The notes: generated by a model not told the origin, from the letters alone. 64,000 nucleotides of DNA from Mucilaginibacter phenanthrenivorans (GCF_024721155.1 NZ_JAHVAP010000005.1:186001-250000), one strand, 5' to 3'. Positions 25,692-35,631 are shown, counted from the first letter of the stretch. Program-made: numbers and translations.

Positions 25692-26657
25692 TTACAAGGC
25701 AGCGTGTCTAAAGGCAGATACGATCCATTTTTTTATTTTTTTACTGAAGGCATTTTCTCTCTGCCGCCTTTCCTTTATCTTAAAATCCCGGTTTATTATA
25801 TTGAGATCTGCCCGTTTTTCAGGCATTACAAATACAGGGTCGACTATCTCATCAATTTCCGATACGGGCAAATTTGCGTACAAATGATTGGTGCCGACGG
25901 TATGCGTAGCACCTTCGCCAAAACCAATGTTAGAGATCAAGTTTTCGTTGGGAATGATGACAAGCCCGTTATTAAAGAAATTTACAAAATCAAGCGGATA
26001 GGCCCAGGAGTTAATTTTACCCGCCTTTACAGCCTGAAATATTTCCAGCCAGGTTTGTACCACAATAGGATCGTCATAAATATTAAACAATCGGTCCCTT
26101 ATTTCCTCATCGCTATATTTATTCAGATTTTTATCATACTCATCCCACGCTCGTTTCCAGCTGGCCCAACCCCATACATGGGTACGATTTGAAAAATAAT
26201 AACTTGCTTCGCCCCACTTTTTCCCTTCCTGCAGGTTACAGCCGGCAATATGCCTCACCCGGGTATCGTTTCGGTACTTTTCTAACAGGGTATCACAAAA
26301 TTTGAAAAAGCTGTTAGCTGGTAAGCAGTCATCCTCCAGTATAATACCTTCCTCTTCATTTTCAAAAAACCAGGTAATTGACGCCGAAACGCTGTCCCTG
26401 CAACCAAGATTTTTCTTGTTAAAACATGTCTTCACCTCACATTCCCAATCAACGCTCTCCAAAACCGACCTGCATTGTTTGCACAAATGCTTGTCATCCG
26501 GGCAGTGGGGGCGCGGGCCGTCGGATGCTATATACAAGCGGGCGGGTTTAGCTTTCCTAATTTCTTCAAATACCTTAAAGGTGGTTTCGGGCCGGTTGAA
26601 TATTAAAAATAAAACAGCAGACTTTACCTGGTATGGAGCGGTGTCAGGAAGGTTCAT
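25692..26657 (-). CDS. HlpA-like GT-A glycosyltransferase, tandem paralogue
   Basis: The 321-residue protein has the same architecture as 24536-25486: AVLFLIFNRPETTFKVFEEI, IASDGPRP, IILEDDCLPANSFF, HVWGWASWKRAW and a basic C-terminus. The two share long identical blocks (such as KYRNDTRVRH), so they arose by duplication and probably differ in acceptor. The gap between them is 205 bases with no visible gene, so each may have its own promoter. Confidence 0.8.
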   Translation of the reverse strand: MNLPDTAPYQVKSAVLFLIFNRPETTFKVFEEIRKAKPARLYIASDGPRPHCPDDKHLCKQCRSVLESVDWECEVKTCFNKKNLGCRDSVSASITWFFENEEEGIILEDDCLPANSFFKFCDTLLEKYRNDTRVRHIAGCNLQEGKKWGEASYYFSNRTHVWGWASWKRAWDEYDKNLNKYSDEEIRDRLFNIYDDPIVVQTWLEIFQAVKAGKINSWAYPLDFVNFFNNGLVIIPNENLISNIGFGEGATHTVGTNHLYANLPVSEIDEIVDPVFVMPEKRADLNIINRDFKIKERRQRENAFSKKIKKWIVSAFRHAAL

Positions 26658-26830
26658 ATTATTAAATTTTTACTTTTGGAAACCCAAACATCAGCAGAAT
26701 ATTGTTCTGATATCGTAACAAACTGGATGCAAAGCGGTTTGAAAAAGAATTGTTACAATTTGAGCAACTTCAGACTGAGTGTTTTAAGTTTATTTAAAGC
26801 CATTTAATTTAAAATATGCATTTTTAAGCC

Positions 26831-27643
26831 ATGCAAAGCAAAATAACGGGAGGAAATACTAGCTTATTGTTCACTGCAAGAATCTTAAACAAATACGATG
26901 TAAGGTATTACCGCTGCAACGATACCGGCTTTATCCAAACTGAAGAACCATACTGGCTGGAAGAAGCCTATTCCTCTGCTATAACAAAACTCGATGTTGG
27001 TTTGCCCTACCGCAATATCTTCTTATGCGCTGCTGTTAGCAAGCTATTGGTAAAATACTTTGATGCTGTAGGCACCTTTTTAGATTACGCGGGTGGATAT
27101 GGGTTGTTTACCCGTTTGATGCGCGACAAGGGCTTCAACTTTTACAATACCGATAAATTTTGCCAAAACTTGTTTGCTGAATATTTCGATCTTAAAAATT
27201 TGCCTGTAAACACAACTTTTGAAGCTGTAACGGCCTTCGAAGTGTTTGAACATTTGCCAGATCCAATACCTGGAATAAAGGAAATAATGGCCTTTGCCGA
27301 TAACTTGATCTTCAGCACTGAACTGCAACCCGAAAAAATTGAGACAGTTGATGACTGGGCTTATTTTGCAACGGAGACCGGCCAACATGTTGCTTTTTAT
27401 AACGAAAAATCGCTTAAGGCTATAGCTGATCAGCTGGACTATAATTTTCATACAGATGGTAAGTTTTTGCACCTGTTTACCAAAACAAAATTTGACCATA
27501 ATCCACTAGCGCCTGAAAAGGAAAGTTTCTTACTGCGAAAAGCCAGGAAATATATTAGAAACTCCGAACGAAAGGCAGGCATGCCCGACAGTTTATTAAT
27601 GACCGACTGGCAAGCTATCAAGGATAAGATCAACGACAGATGA
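26831..27643 (+). CDS. class I SAM-dependent methyltransferase
   Basis: The 270-residue protein has a short cysteine-containing N-terminal region, then motif I (FLDYAGGYGLFTRLMRD, about residues 79-95, the SAM loop), an acidic strand end (FYNTDKF) and motif IV region (AVTAFEVFEHLPDP), as in methyltransferases that act on sugars or lipids. HVAFYNEKSL is typical of nucleotide-sugar C- or O-methyltransferases. Its place between glycosyltransferase genes suggests a surface-glycan substrate, which is an inference. It converges on the ABC exporter gene. Confidence 0.75.
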   Translation: MQSKITGGNTSLLFTARILNKYDVRYYRCNDTGFIQTEEPYWLEEAYSSAITKLDVGLPYRNIFLCAAVSKLLVKYFDAVGTFLDYAGGYGLFTRLMRDKGFNFYNTDKFCQNLFAEYFDLKNLPVNTTFEAVTAFEVFEHLPDPIPGIKEIMAFADNLIFSTELQPEKIETVDDWAYFATETGQHVAFYNEKSLKAIADQLDYNFHTDGKFLHLFTKTKFDHNPLAPEKESFLLRKARKYIRNSERKAGMPDSLLMTDWQAIKDKINDR

Positions 27644-27650
27644 GATGCAG

Positions 27651-27710
27651 TAATCAAAGGTAGCAAGAGTCAGAAATTAAAGTACTGACAGTTACTCTCT
27701 ACCTCTTGAT
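27651..27710. repeat. word-repeat inverted pair between convergent genes
   Basis: 27651-27673 (atcaaaggtag, aagagtcag) and 27685-27710 (ctgacag, ctacctcttgat) are imperfect reverse complements with an 11-base spacer. They lie exactly between two stop codons. It could act as a bidirectional terminator; there is no long T-run. Confidence 0.6.
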
Positions 27711-27717
27711 CCCCCCG

Positions 27718-29553
27718 CTAATCTGCATTAAAAGTTTGCATGTCAATCAGCTTCCGATACAGTCCGTTGTTTTCAATCAATTGCTGGTGATTTCCCTGTT
27801 CAACAATCTGTCCATTTTCAAGCACTACGATAATATCAGCATTTTGTATGGTGCTTAGCCGGTGGGCTATAATTAACGAAGTACGGTTTTTCATGAGGTT
27901 ATTCAGCGCGTCCTGCACCAGCTTCTCCGATTCCGTGTCTAATGCAGAAGTAGCCTCGTCAAGCAACATGATAGGCGGATTGTTCAATACCGCCCGCGCT
28001 ATGCAAATCCGCTGTCTTTGCCCGCCCGATAATTTCGCGCCCCGGTCGCCAATATTGGTTTCGTAACTTTTCTCTGTTTCGATTATAAAATTATGGGCGT
28101 TTGCTATTTTAGCCGCAGCCACAACCTCTTCCATGGTAACATTGCTTTTACCAAAGGCTATGTTATTGAAGATGGAGTCATTAAACAATATCGATTCCTG
28201 GTTAACCACGCCCAATAATGACCTTAATGAATGGGCTGTCAAATCATTTATATTATTCCCGTCGATACATACTTCACCGGATTGTGGCTCTGTAAAGTGC
28301 GGGATAAGGTCGATCAGTGTAGATTTCCCCCCACCCGACGGGCCTACCAGCGCCACAGTTTTCCCTTTGGGAATGGTAAGATTGATGTTGGACAGTACAT
28401 CCTTTCCATCGTAAGCAAACGATACATTTTTAAACTCAATGCTATCCTTAAATCCATCTATATCCTTTGCGCCAACCTTATCCTTTATAGCAGGTTTTTC
28501 ATCAATAAGCGCAAGTACACGTTCGCCTGCGGCTATCCCCGAATGGATGTTGCTGAATGAATCGGACATTGCTTTGGCTGGTCGCATCAACTGCGAAAAA
28601 ATGGCAATATACGCGATGAACTGTGCCCCGGTAAGGTCGGTTTTTTTATTGAGGATGAGATAGCCACCATAAAGCACGATACATGAGATCATGGTGATAG
28701 CGAGCGTTTCAGATACCGGCGAAGCTGACTGCTGGCGTTTAGCCATGGAACGCAATATTTTAGAATATCTAAAGTTTTCATCGTCAAAGCGCTTTTTGAT
28801 AAAATCAGTCGCATTAAATGCTTTGATGATGCGCACCCCTTGCAGAGATTCGTCAAGATAGCTAATCATATTTCCATAAGTTTGCTGCGCCGATATGGCC
28901 TGGGCCTTTAAGCGTTTTACTATTTTAGAGATGATAAAAGCCGAAATAGGTACAACCAGTAACGACCCTAATGTTAGTTTTACAGAATAAGTAAAAAGTA
29001 ATACCAGGAAAACTATCATGGTCGCCGGTTCTTTGAATATAACCTGCAAAGTAGCAGTAACCGAAAATTGTACAACCTGAACATCTGAGGCGATTTTTGA
29101 AATGATGTCGCCTTTCCGATTATTATTGAAATATCCAAGATGCATGTCCATAATGTTGTTAAAAACGGAGCGACGCAGGTTCAATAAGGTATGCACACGC
29201 AGGTTCTCCATGGTACGCGCCGCAAGGTAACGGAACAAGTTACCTATAACCATGGTGAGAACAATAATTGAACAGGTGTACTTCAATGCCCCCCATCGCC
29301 CCTCAATTCTAATGAAATAATCCATATAAAACTTAAACCAGCCTGAGATGTCCAGGAAGAATGTAGGTTTTTGAACCGCGGCGGCGGCAGCGGCTTTACA
29401 GGTATTGTCAATAAAAAGCGTATTGAGCAACGGCACCAACAACGGATATATCATTGAGCTGAAAATCACATACAGTAATGTAAATATGATGTACGGGATA
29501 GCAAACTTCTCAATTGGTTTGGCAAAGGACAGTAGCCGGAAATATGTCTTCAT
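27718..29553 (-). CDS. MsbA-type ABC exporter (fused permease and ATPase)
   Basis: The 611-residue half-transporter has six membrane helices in residues 1-340 and a C-terminal ATPase with Walker A (GPSGGGKSTL, near residue 400), signature LSGGQRQR, Walker B (IMLLDEATSALD) and switch His (IAHRLST). It resembles MsbA and related lipid flippases, which move lipid A-core across the inner membrane as homodimers. Glycosyltransferases on both sides support a lipid-linked glycan or LPS cargo; a drug or peptide exporter cannot be excluded. An AAAAAA-like stretch near residue 56 lies in a periplasmic loop. Confidence 0.85.
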   Translation of the reverse strand: MKTYFRLLSFAKPIEKFAIPYIIFTLLYVIFSSMIYPLLVPLLNTLFIDNTCKAAAAAAVQKPTFFLDISGWFKFYMDYFIRIEGRWGALKYTCSIIVLTMVIGNLFRYLAARTMENLRVHTLLNLRRSVFNNIMDMHLGYFNNNRKGDIISKIASDVQVVQFSVTATLQVIFKEPATMIVFLVLLFTYSVKLTLGSLLVVPISAFIISKIVKRLKAQAISAQQTYGNMISYLDESLQGVRIIKAFNATDFIKKRFDDENFRYSKILRSMAKRQQSASPVSETLAITMISCIVLYGGYLILNKKTDLTGAQFIAYIAIFSQLMRPAKAMSDSFSNIHSGIAAGERVLALIDEKPAIKDKVGAKDIDGFKDSIEFKNVSFAYDGKDVLSNINLTIPKGKTVALVGPSGGGKSTLIDLIPHFTEPQSGEVCIDGNNINDLTAHSLRSLLGVVNQESILFNDSIFNNIAFGKSNVTMEEVVAAAKIANAHNFIIETEKSYETNIGDRGAKLSGGQRQRICIARAVLNNPPIMLLDEATSALDTESEKLVQDALNNLMKNRTSLIIAHRLSTIQNADIIVVLENGQIVEQGNHQQLIENNGLYRKLIDMQTFNAD

Positions 29554-29735
29554 TAAAAGAATATATAAAAGTGCAAATCTAACAGTTATTAATTAATTAC
29601 TATATAACCTGTTTATTTGCTTTATTAAACACCAAAAAAGCAACGCCGTTACAAACCATTCAAAATAATTACACTGGCCTGTCAGGTTTCAGCGAGCTTT
29701 TGATATTTTTGTTTTCTTGCCTGTGTCTAATAAAT

Positions 29736-30587
29736 ATGCTTAAAAAGTTATTCTCTTCAATCGGATCATTCGGACTTAAGTTAACAAAGCAGCCCGGCAT
29801 TAGGGCGGCTTTGGCCGATACTTATACACTGAGTTTGTGCTGTATTATAAAGGACGAAAACGATTACCTTGAGGAATGGATAAATTATCACCTTAAAACA
29901 GGCGTAGAACATTTTTATATTTACGATAACAGCAGCAAAGTCCCGGTTTATGATACCTTAAAAAAACTGAACCTGCTACAATACGCCACAGTCACCCGCA
30001 TTCGTGGCAAGGCCAAACAGGTTAGGGCGTACAATAAGTGCCTGAAAAAGTATGGCAAAACATCACAATGGATCGGCTTTATTGATACCGATGAGTTTAT
30101 GGTGCCCAAAACCACCAGCGGTAACCTGGTTGAATTTTTAAAAGATTACCAGGATTATGGCGGGCTGGGTATTAACTGGCTGGTATTCGGATCAAACGGG
30201 CACATTAAAAAAACAAACCGACCTCAGCTGGAAAGTTTTACCTTACGCTCCGACGAAACATTTAGTGTTAACAGCCATATCAAAAACATTGTTCAACCGC
30301 GCTTTACCAAAGAAGCATTAGGTGCGCATAGTTTTGCATACAAAGACGGTAAGTTTTGCGTGAATGAAAATTTCGTGCGTATAGACGGGTCATTCTCAGA
30401 AGTCAGCGTAAATAAGATCCAGTTAAACCACTACTATTGCCGCTCGAAGGAGGAATATGATGCGAAGGTAAAAAGAGGTTATGGCGATACGAGCAAAAAA
30501 AGGAAGGTTGACGAGTTTTATTATCACGATAAGGACGCTAATAAAGTAGAAGACACCACTATCCTGCAACTCTTTCAAGGGCAATAA
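29736..30587 (+). CDS. GT92 (DUF23)-like glycosyltransferase
   Basis: The protein of about 283 residues has the family opening LCCIIKDENDYLEEWINYHLKTGVEHFYIYDN, a DxD motif (GFIDTDEFMVP) and a later conserved HYYCRSKEEY block, as in GT92/DUF23 enzymes. The frame is open from 29700; I prefer MLKKLFSS at 29736 because the first 12 codons overlap the likely promoter region. It is probably a galactosyl- or similar transferase acting on surface glycans, but the specificity is unknown. It converges on the GT9 gene with an 8-base gap. Confidence 0.75.
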   Translation: MLKKLFSSIGSFGLKLTKQPGIRAALADTYTLSLCCIIKDENDYLEEWINYHLKTGVEHFYIYDNSSKVPVYDTLKKLNLLQYATVTRIRGKAKQVRAYNKCLKKYGKTSQWIGFIDTDEFMVPKTTSGNLVEFLKDYQDYGGLGINWLVFGSNGHIKKTNRPQLESFTLRSDETFSVNSHIKNIVQPRFTKEALGAHSFAYKDGKFCVNENFVRIDGSFSEVSVNKIQLNHYYCRSKEEYDAKVKRGYGDTSKKRKVDEFYYHDKDANKVEDTTILQLFQGQ

Positions 30588-30595
30588 ATACTTAT

Positions 30596-31738
30596 TTATT
30601 GCAGTAATAACGGCGATACTGCCTGCCAAACACTGTCCACGCTAATATTGCCTATGCAAGGGTAAGGCTCATCCTCCGCTACCTTATAGATACAGTTCCA
30701 ATTACAGTAATAACAATCCATTTTTTGATAAACACAGACGGGCCGGCTTTCAAAATATTCAGGGTATGGCGAAAACCGTTCAAAATGCCCCCCACCCATT
30801 ACACAAACCGATTGGGTTTTGACCGCAACGGCAATATGAATAGCGCTGGTTTCATTAGCTATTAACAAGGCAGCATTACCGATAAGCTCAATCATTTCAG
30901 GCAATGTAGTCTTGCCTGTTAAATCAATAACTCTTTTAGTGGCTATTTCATCCTTTAAATGGTCTGCAAATATTATGGTAGATGGGCCACCTTCCAAATA
31001 AAGGGTATGTGATGTGTGCTTCAAAATGAGCTTTATGAGTTCAAGAAACTTCTCGGCTTCCCAGCATCGCTTCAGAATGCCGGCGCTTGGCACTATTACA
31101 ATTCCTTGTCTTACCTCACTTGATACTGTAATTATGTTGGTTGCATTTATCGAAAGGCTTTGTTGTAACACGCTTTCAAAAAAGAACTTCGAACGCTCAA
31201 ATTCAAAATAAGCGTTTTCAGGAAGCAATAGGCGGCTTGTATAGAATGTGTCTGTTTTAGTTTTGTATCGTTCGGCTATGCTTTCATTATCGCTTTCAAA
31301 ACCTATAATTTGCTTTGCGGCTGTAAGTCCGGCCAGCCCGTCGTTAATAAATGTGCGGGTGTAGGTGGGCTGCAGGGTTACTTCGTAATTATTTGCAAAC
31401 AGTTGCCAGCCCAACTTTAAAGTTTGCAGGGGGGCATCGTATAATAAATTGGCTTTGATAAATATAAATTCATCAACGTAAGCCTTGTCGTATTTTAAGG
31501 CAATATCTCTCCATAACACATTTCCGAGTACATCAATCTTATAACCTTTGTAAGTTTCTGACAGCTTCGTGAGCTCAATAAAATTGCGGAACAGGATATA
31601 GTCGCCGATGGCATCCGTTTTAATAATCAACAACCTTTTTTGAGGCTTCCGAAACCTGGCAAAAAACCGGAACAGCAATGGAAGCTTCAGCAGGATGAAA
31701 CGCGTTAACCTGAATAAATTCCTGTTTTTAATAAGCAT
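30596..31738 (-). CDS. GT9 (heptosyltransferase-like) glycosyltransferase
   Basis: The 380-residue GT-B protein begins with a basic amphipathic segment and the GT9 signature LLIIKTDAIGDYILFRNF. The donor-site half contains GIVIVPSAGILKRC, LYLEGGPSTII, DLTGKTTLPEMIELIGNAALLIANETSAIHIA and a C-terminal MDCYYCNWNCIYK cysteine cluster. GT9 enzymes such as WaaC/WaaF add heptose to the LPS core; the sugar here may differ. It is the last gene of a four-gene minus-strand run with gaps of 17-39 bases. Confidence 0.83.
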   Translation of the reverse strand: MLIKNRNLFRLTRFILLKLPLLFRFFARFRKPQKRLLIIKTDAIGDYILFRNFIELTKLSETYKGYKIDVLGNVLWRDIALKYDKAYVDEFIFIKANLLYDAPLQTLKLGWQLFANNYEVTLQPTYTRTFINDGLAGLTAAKQIIGFESDNESIAERYKTKTDTFYTSRLLLPENAYFEFERSKFFFESVLQQSLSINATNIITVSSEVRQGIVIVPSAGILKRCWEAEKFLELIKLILKHTSHTLYLEGGPSTIIFADHLKDEIATKRVIDLTGKTTLPEMIELIGNAALLIANETSAIHIAVAVKTQSVCVMGGGHFERFSPYPEYFESRPVCVYQKMDCYYCNWNCIYKVAEDEPYPCIGNISVDSVWQAVSPLLLQ

Positions 31739-31755
31739 AAAAAACGAGTTTATGT

Positions 31756-32511
31756 TTATTTATTTTGTATGAACCGTTTAAACATTCCCCAAAAGCCAAT
31801 GCTGCGGTTTAAATAGCGGTAGTAACTTTTACGCTTTAAATACTTTTTAAACAGCAAATCCCTGTCCTTTTCGAAAACAGGATCTTTGGTGTAGGACGAA
31901 AAACCACCCTCCGGAAAACTGGCCACCAGGTAATCAACATGCTGAAACCTAAACTGCGGATCGTGCCATGTGCGCAGATTTAAGTGGTAATCGGCGTATA
32001 CCTTATATTGCAGATCGTATTGGTATTTTTCAAAAACTGCCTTCGGATAAAAAATAGCCTGGTGGCAGATATTTAATTTGGTTAGATAATAATCGTCATA
32101 AACCTTAAAAAATGGCTTGCCATAAAATATCACATTGCCATAGTATACGGTATTCGGATCTTTTAATACCGAAAGCATTTTGGTAAAATCATTCATCAAC
32201 AAATCATCGGCACCCAAAAAAACAACCCATTGCCCTTTAAAATATTGAAGCGACTTATTCATGGCGTCGTAAATGCCGTTATCCGGCTCACTTATCCAAA
32301 AGTCAATGACGGCTTCATTTTCCTTTAAAATATTAAGGGTGCTATCTGTGCTGCCGCCGTCAATCACTACAAATTCGATATTATCATTCTTATGGATGAC
32401 AATACTTTCCAATAACTGCGGCAATGTTTGGGCAGCATTATACGTTACCGTCACAACCGAGACCAATGGCTGTTTATTATTTGTATTTTTCCTTATTCCG
32501 CCTTGTTGCAT
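31756..32511 (-). CDS. GT2 family glycosyltransferase
   Basis: The 251-residue GT-A enzyme has SVVTVTYNAAQTLPQLLESI, the DGGSTDST turn, the motif FLGADDLL (metal-binding acidic pair), and an AIFYPKAVFEKY segment typical of WcaA-like transferases. It has no membrane helix. It is the third gene in a run of three GT2 genes and one GT9 gene, presumably building one surface oligosaccharide in order. Confidence 0.85.
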   Translation of the reverse strand: MQQGGIRKNTNNKQPLVSVVTVTYNAAQTLPQLLESIVIHKNDNIEFVVIDGGSTDSTLNILKENEAVIDFWISEPDNGIYDAMNKSLQYFKGQWVVFLGADDLLMNDFTKMLSVLKDPNTVYYGNVIFYGKPFFKVYDDYYLTKLNICHQAIFYPKAVFEKYQYDLQYKVYADYHLNLRTWHDPQFRFQHVDYLVASFPEGGFSSYTKDPVFEKDRDLLFKKYLKRKSYYRYLNRSIGFWGMFKRFIQNK

Positions 32512-32550
32512 GTATTTAACTTGTTGAAACTGATTTAGCGCTTAACCCGG

Positions 32551-33498
32551 CTAATCAAAATTCATAAAATGCCTTTTGGTTTTTACGCCCCAAATTCGGC
32601 CAAAGATATAGTTAAGCTTACTGAGGCTGCTTTTTTTGCGAATAAAAAAAATGGTGTTCCGATATTTATAAAGCAACCTGCTTAGTGCAAACGACACATG
32701 ATTATTAAGCCGCTTGGTGTATGCCTGATATATTGCAGATACCAGCGCCTGTCGTTTGTTGTTTTTAAATGCCGCACAATAGCCCAGCCATTTATATTCG
32801 CGCTCAATTTTCTGGATCGAATCGAACCGGTAAGCGTTTTTCTCCCGCTTTATCTTTAAAATATTGGTGTCGCTTTTATTGTGCTGACGATATTTAACCA
32901 GGCACTGCGGAATGAAATCTATCTTGCCGATATTAGTGGCTACATAAGCCAGCCACCAGTCATGAAAAAACTCCTTCTTTAATGGTAGGGCATCCTGCAG
33001 TAATTCCCTTCTCATTAAAACAGCGTGGCCCGACACGCAGTTGAAAAACAAAAAAGCCTCCGGATCATCGCCCCGGTACAAGTTCATCAGGTCCGACATT
33101 TTTCTATCCATGCTGCTGCCATCCTCATGCACGAATTCTGAATCGTGGTAAATCAGCAAACTATCGCCAATCGCCTCAACCTGCAAGGCTATTTTATCCA
33201 GCATCCAAACATCATCCTGGTCGCAGAGGGCTATCAACCCACCATTGCACAGGCTTACCGCCCGTTCAAAGTTCCCGGTAAAGCCTAAATTATTATCGTT
33301 CCTGTGGATCTTAAATTGCGGGTACTTATCGGCGTAGGCTGTTAAAATGCTATAGGTTTCATCGGTAGAACAATCATCAACAACAATAATTTCAATTGAT
33401 TTATAGGTTTGCCCGATGAGCGAATCAAGCTGTTCGGCAAGGTATTTAGCACCGTTATAGGTACACAATGCTATCGAAACCAAAGGCGTTTGTTCCAT
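32551..33498 (-). CDS. GT2 family glycosyltransferase (rhamnosyltransferase-like)
   Basis: The 315-residue GT-A enzyme shows SIALCTYNGAKYLAEQLDSLIGQTY, VDDCSTDETY and ALCDQDDVW, the DQDD motif of rhamnosyl- and related transferases. MRRELLQDALPLKKEFFHDWWLAY follows, with the likely catalytic base HDWW. It lies 20 bases after the upstream GT2 gene. Confidence 0.85.
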   Translation of the reverse strand: MEQTPLVSIALCTYNGAKYLAEQLDSLIGQTYKSIEIIVVDDCSTDETYSILTAYADKYPQFKIHRNDNNLGFTGNFERAVSLCNGGLIALCDQDDVWMLDKIALQVEAIGDSLLIYHDSEFVHEDGSSMDRKMSDLMNLYRGDDPEAFLFFNCVSGHAVLMRRELLQDALPLKKEFFHDWWLAYVATNIGKIDFIPQCLVKYRQHNKSDTNILKIKREKNAYRFDSIQKIEREYKWLGYCAAFKNNKRQALVSAIYQAYTKRLNNHVSFALSRLLYKYRNTIFFIRKKSSLSKLNYIFGRIWGVKTKRHFMNFD

Positions 33499-33518
33499 TT
33501 ATTTTTATATCAACCTGT

Positions 33519-34514
33519 TCAGGACTTAAAACGAACGATCTTCTTATTTTTTACTGAGCCCTTAATATTATTCACTACATTAAAAATGGTTTTATGACTC
33601 TCATTATCATCCATCAGCTTTTTTATTTTCAAGCGATATTCATTTATAAGCTTCCGGTTCTTAAATAACTCACGGTAACTTTTCCAGATCCAGGTTTGCC
33701 CGATTATTAACTTTGGCAGCAAATCAACAATAGTGATCTGAAAGTACCAGGCAAAACGGGCCAACCCGTCAAAATGGAGCGCGTGCATATAAAACCGGTT
33801 GCGAAAATAAACGCTTTTAACCCACTGCGGCGTTTTATATTGTTTTGTACTTGCCGATAGCAAATGCCTGCAAACAGCATTGTGCTCATAATAACATTTC
33901 CAGTTCAGTTTCCAGGCGCGCAGGCCCAGTTCATTATCCTCGCAGTAAAATGGCGAAAAAATTTCATAAAAGCCACCTATCTGCTTAAGCTTTGCTGCAT
34001 CAATTAATGCATTTGCTCCCGAAAGATAGAACGTAAACAAACGGTCATTTTCATTATTGGTGTAATAAAAATAATCTGTCTTCAGTTTTAGTCCATTAAA
34101 TTTAGGCATCCGGGCGGCGTCCTGGATATGGTCGCCGTCCATATCGATAATGCGGCCCATTACGCCGAAGGTGTCCCAGCGTAAAAAATATTTCCATTGA
34201 TGCTCGAAATAATCTTCGGTAAGTTTTACGTCTGAGTTCAAAAGCATTATCAAATCATATTGCGATGCGGCTATACCTAAATTACAGGCATGCGAAAATC
34301 CTTTATTTTCAGGTGCTGCAACCAAGATTAGCTCCGGATAATGTGACCCGATAAAGGCAACGGAATCATCCGTTGAACAATCGTCAACAATAATAACCTC
34401 GTAAACAGTACCGGCCTTTTTAATAGCGGCTAAAGTAAAGGGTAAGTATTGCTCTAAGAGTTGCCTGCCGTTATAGTTAGGAATAATGATGGAAACGCTT
34501 TTTTTAATGTCCAT
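33519..34514 (-). CDS. GT2 family glycosyltransferase
   Basis: The 331-residue GT-A enzyme has SIIIPNYNGRQLLEQYLPF, VDDCSTDDSV, the metal-binding LLNSDVKL motif and the acceptor-region ED in PFYCEDNELGLRAWK. The C-terminal third carries basic amphipathic segments that may touch the membrane. It is the first gene of the minus-strand glycosyltransferase run; the promoter should lie in the 235-base gap shared with meaB. Confidence 0.85.
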   Translation of the reverse strand: MDIKKSVSIIIPNYNGRQLLEQYLPFTLAAIKKAGTVYEVIIVDDCSTDDSVAFIGSHYPELILVAAPENKGFSHACNLGIAASQYDLIMLLNSDVKLTEDYFEHQWKYFLRWDTFGVMGRIIDMDGDHIQDAARMPKFNGLKLKTDYFYYTNNENDRLFTFYLSGANALIDAAKLKQIGGFYEIFSPFYCEDNELGLRAWKLNWKCYYEHNAVCRHLLSASTKQYKTPQWVKSVYFRNRFYMHALHFDGLARFAWYFQITIVDLLPKLIIGQTWIWKSYRELFKNRKLINEYRLKIKKLMDDNESHKTIFNVVNNIKGSVKNKKIVRFKS

Positions 34515-34749
34515 TAGCGCCGATAAATTATTTAAAATTCCTCATAAAAAATGAAAGCGGGGTTATCTTCATTAAAATTTAAGTGCGACAAATATAACTT
34601 TCTATTGCAAACATGTTACCAGGCAAAATTTATCAAAATAAACAAAGCCGTTTACCATAATTTTACCCATCCGACTGTTGAAATACATTATATATTTGTT
34701 ACTTTATTCAAACTCAGGCGCCGTAGCGACACCGGAAAAAGAGGAAACT

Positions 34750-35631
34750 ATGCAAAACACCATCAACAACATTAAACCGGACTCGGCTGATTTTCGATCA
34801 GTTGCCCGCGCGTTAACAATTGTTGAAAATGATCTGCAGGGCGCTGATGAACTCTTAAAAAATCTAAAATTCATAAAAGATGCCCCTGTTATAGGCATTA
34901 CCGGGCCGCCGGGTGCGGGTAAAAGCACACTGGTAAATTCGCTGATAAGCGGGCTACTGAGCAAAAGCAATAAAGTAGCCGTCCTGGCCATCGACCCAAC
35001 TTCACCGTTTAATTTCGGCTCATTATTGGGCGACAGGATCCGGATGGCACCCCATTTTAATCACCCGGATGTTTTTATCCGCTCATTAGCCACCCGCGGT
35101 TCATTGGGGGGCCTGTCGGCAAAAGCGATAGAAATGACGGACGTTTTGCGGGCTGCCGGATTTGACTATATATTGATAGAGACCGTAGGCGTTGGACAGT
35201 CAGAGATCGAAATTGCCGGCCTTGCTGATATTACCCTACTTGTTTTGGTGCCGGAAAGCGGGGACGAGATCCAAAACATTAAATCGGGTCTGATGGAAAT
35301 TGCTGACGCCTTTATAGTAAATAAAGCCGACAGGGCAGATGCCGATCTTTTTGTAAACAACCTGAAAAAGATCCAGCTTAAAGAGGAAAAACTACCGGTT
35401 TTTAAAACCGTAGCTTCGAAAAATAAAGGAATAGAAGAAGTGATCAACTTTATCCGGTCAAGATCCAAAACAAAAAATTCGCGCAGGGAACTGCTACTGG
35501 CCGAAAAAGCATACAGTATAATTCGTCAAAAACGGATGGCCAATGTAGACAAAAAAAAGCTTCAGCAGGATATTGCCAAAGCATTAAATAAACCGGGGTT
35601 TAACTTGTATGATTTTTTGGACAAGTGGTGA
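34750..35631 (+). CDS. meaB: MeaB/ArgK-type G-protein chaperone of methylmalonyl-CoA mutase
   Basis: The protein of about 293 residues has Walker A (GPPGAGKSTLVNSLI), the base region DPTSPFNFGSLLGDRIRM, the switch motif ETVGVGQSE and NKAD for guanine. C-terminal dimer helices follow. MeaB proteins load and protect the B12-dependent mutase using GTP. The frame is open to 34678, but the leader encoded there (MKYIIYLLLYSN) is not family-like, so I choose the ATG at 34750, preceded by gaggaa. No mutase gene is in this window. Confidence 0.9.
   Translation: MQNTINNIKPDSADFRSVARALTIVENDLQGADELLKNLKFIKDAPVIGITGPPGAGKSTLVNSLISGLLSKSNKVAVLAIDPTSPFNFGSLLGDRIRMAPHFNHPDVFIRSLATRGSLGGLSAKAIEMTDVLRAAGFDYILIETVGVGQSEIEIAGLADITLLVLVPESGDEIQNIKSGLMEIADAFIVNKADRADADLFVNNLKKIQLKEEKLPVFKTVASKNKGIEEVINFIRSRSKTKNSRRELLLAEKAYSIIRQKRMANVDKKKLQQDIAKALNKPGFNLYDFLDKW

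Noticed and set aside
26302..26718. 138-residue plus-strand frame over the second HlpA-like gene (a similar one lies at 25053-25463)
   Set aside because: Both mirror the paralogous genes, so their mutual similarity comes from the real minus-strand genes.
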